A stretch of DNA of 64,000 nucleotides from Polaromonas sp. AET17H-212. GTDB taxonomy: Bacteria; Pseudomonadota; Gammaproteobacteria; Burkholderiales; Burkholderiaceae_C. The position numbers and the translations under genes are program-made. The notes under the pieces are model-generated. The model was not told the DNA's origin, did not search any database, and was given only the letters and a program-made list of their open reading frames with translations. The stretch spans positions 1 to 64,000 of the forward strand of contig NZ_NBZW01000009.1 of assembly GCF_002379085.1 (NCBI RefSeq), in the 5' to 3' direction. Shown here piece by piece: positions 63,746 through 64,000 of the stretch. Each line of letters opens with the position of its first letter. Within the stretch, counting starts at the first letter, position 1.

Positions 63746-64000
63746 TTACAAGAGCCGGAACTTCGGCAGCGTGACCTCGTCGGTCACGTCGTCGTAGTGC
63801 ACCGTCACGCGCTGGCCGATGCGCACCGCCTCGACATCGTCGGTGACGATGTTGGTCATCATGCGTGCGCCTTCGTCGAGGTCGATCACCGCCACCACGT
63901 AGGGGGTGTCGGCCTTGAAGGCCGGGCCGGCCGGCCGGCGCGCGATGGTGAAGCTGTAGATGGTGCCGGTGCCGCAGGCATCGACCCATTCGACGGCATC
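63746..64000 (-). CDS. OB-fold (DUF35) protein, 5' end outside the window
   Basis: Only the last 84 codons are inside the window. The fragment reads GTGTIYSFTIARRPAGPAFK, then PYVVAVIDLDEGARMMTNIV and IGQRVTVHYDDV, the C-terminal OB fold of DUF35 proteins. These partner thiolase-like enzymes (SCP-x type) in acyl-CoA pathways; the thiolase would then be expected upstream, beyond the window. The stop is TAA at 63746-63748. Confidence 0.85.
   Translation of the reverse strand, partial: DAVEWVDACGTGTIYSFTIARRPAGPAFKADTPYVVAVIDLDEGARMMTNIVTDDVEAVRIGQRVTVHYDDVTDEVTLPKFRLL

Overview
The window is GC-rich, densely coding DNA from a proteobacterium, most likely a betaproteobacterium of the order Burkholderiales. 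I infer this from gene content (CaiB/BaiF CoA-transferases, a TctC/Bug-type binding protein, many acyl-CoA dehydrogenases, AtuA, paired etfBA) and from overall style; no rRNA or tRNA gene was seen to confirm it. Almost the whole window is a catabolic region for CoA-activated, probably branched-chain or isoprenoid-like acids. It holds nine acyl-CoA dehydrogenase genes, five family III CoA-transferase/racemase genes, two complete ETF pairs, a biotin-dependent acyl-CoA carboxylase, thiolase, FadB-like and enoyl-CoA hydratase genes, two kinds of organic-acid uptake system and five regulators.

Layout. (1) 77-9761, +: CoA-transferase, acyl-CoA dehydrogenase, AMACR-like racemase, a full TRAP transporter, a translationally coupled pair of acyl-CoA dehydrogenases and an enoyl-CoA hydratase. 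(2) 9751-11827: an etfBA pair on a segment bounded by a direct repeat that overlaps the stop codons of both neighbours. (3) 11821-16402, -: Nudix/degenerate MBL protein, nitronate monooxygenase-like, CitE-like lyase, acetyl-CoA hydrolase/transferase-like. (4) 16607-19185, -: a second etfBA and a TetR regulator, separated by a 209-bp MITE-like element. (5) 19331-37558, +: acyl-CoA dehydrogenase, thiolase, FadB-like, both carboxylase subunits, two coupled acyl-CoA dehydrogenases, MoxR ATPase, VWA protein, Nudix-MBL fusion, PaaI-type thioesterase, AtuA, acyl-CoA dehydrogenase. Two TetR genes follow (37694-39209). (6) 39275-40387: two small Ala/Lys-rich repeat proteins. (7) 40619-46262: an RND efflux operon (adaptor, pump, TolC-like). 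(8) 46748-52077: CoA-transferase and TauD-type dioxygenase, divergent from an IclR regulator, enoyl-CoA hydratase and MmgE/PrpD. (9) 52421-58751: quinone-reductase-like protein, acyl-CoA dehydrogenase, MaoC-like protein, CoA-transferase, Bug-type binding protein, racemase. (10) 58765-61371, -: an IclR gene apparently split by an ORF-less group II intron remnant, with an IS701-family element at the exon-intron junction. (11) 61640-64000, -: alpha/beta hydrolase, acyl-CoA dehydrogenase and a partial OB-fold (DUF35) protein.

How it fits together. Regions 1 and 9 look like two versions of one module: import an organic acid (TRAP or Bug-type), move CoA onto it (CaiB), set the 2-methyl stereochemistry (AMACR-like), desaturate (acyl-CoA dehydrogenase) and hydrate. 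Region 5 adds carboxylation and beta-oxidation. The etfBA pairs collect the electrons. The accessory signals cluster at module boundaries: a direct-repeat-flanked etfBA, a MITE with target duplication, a twice-occurring prpD/hydrolase junction bracketing region 9, and the nested intron/IS insertion.
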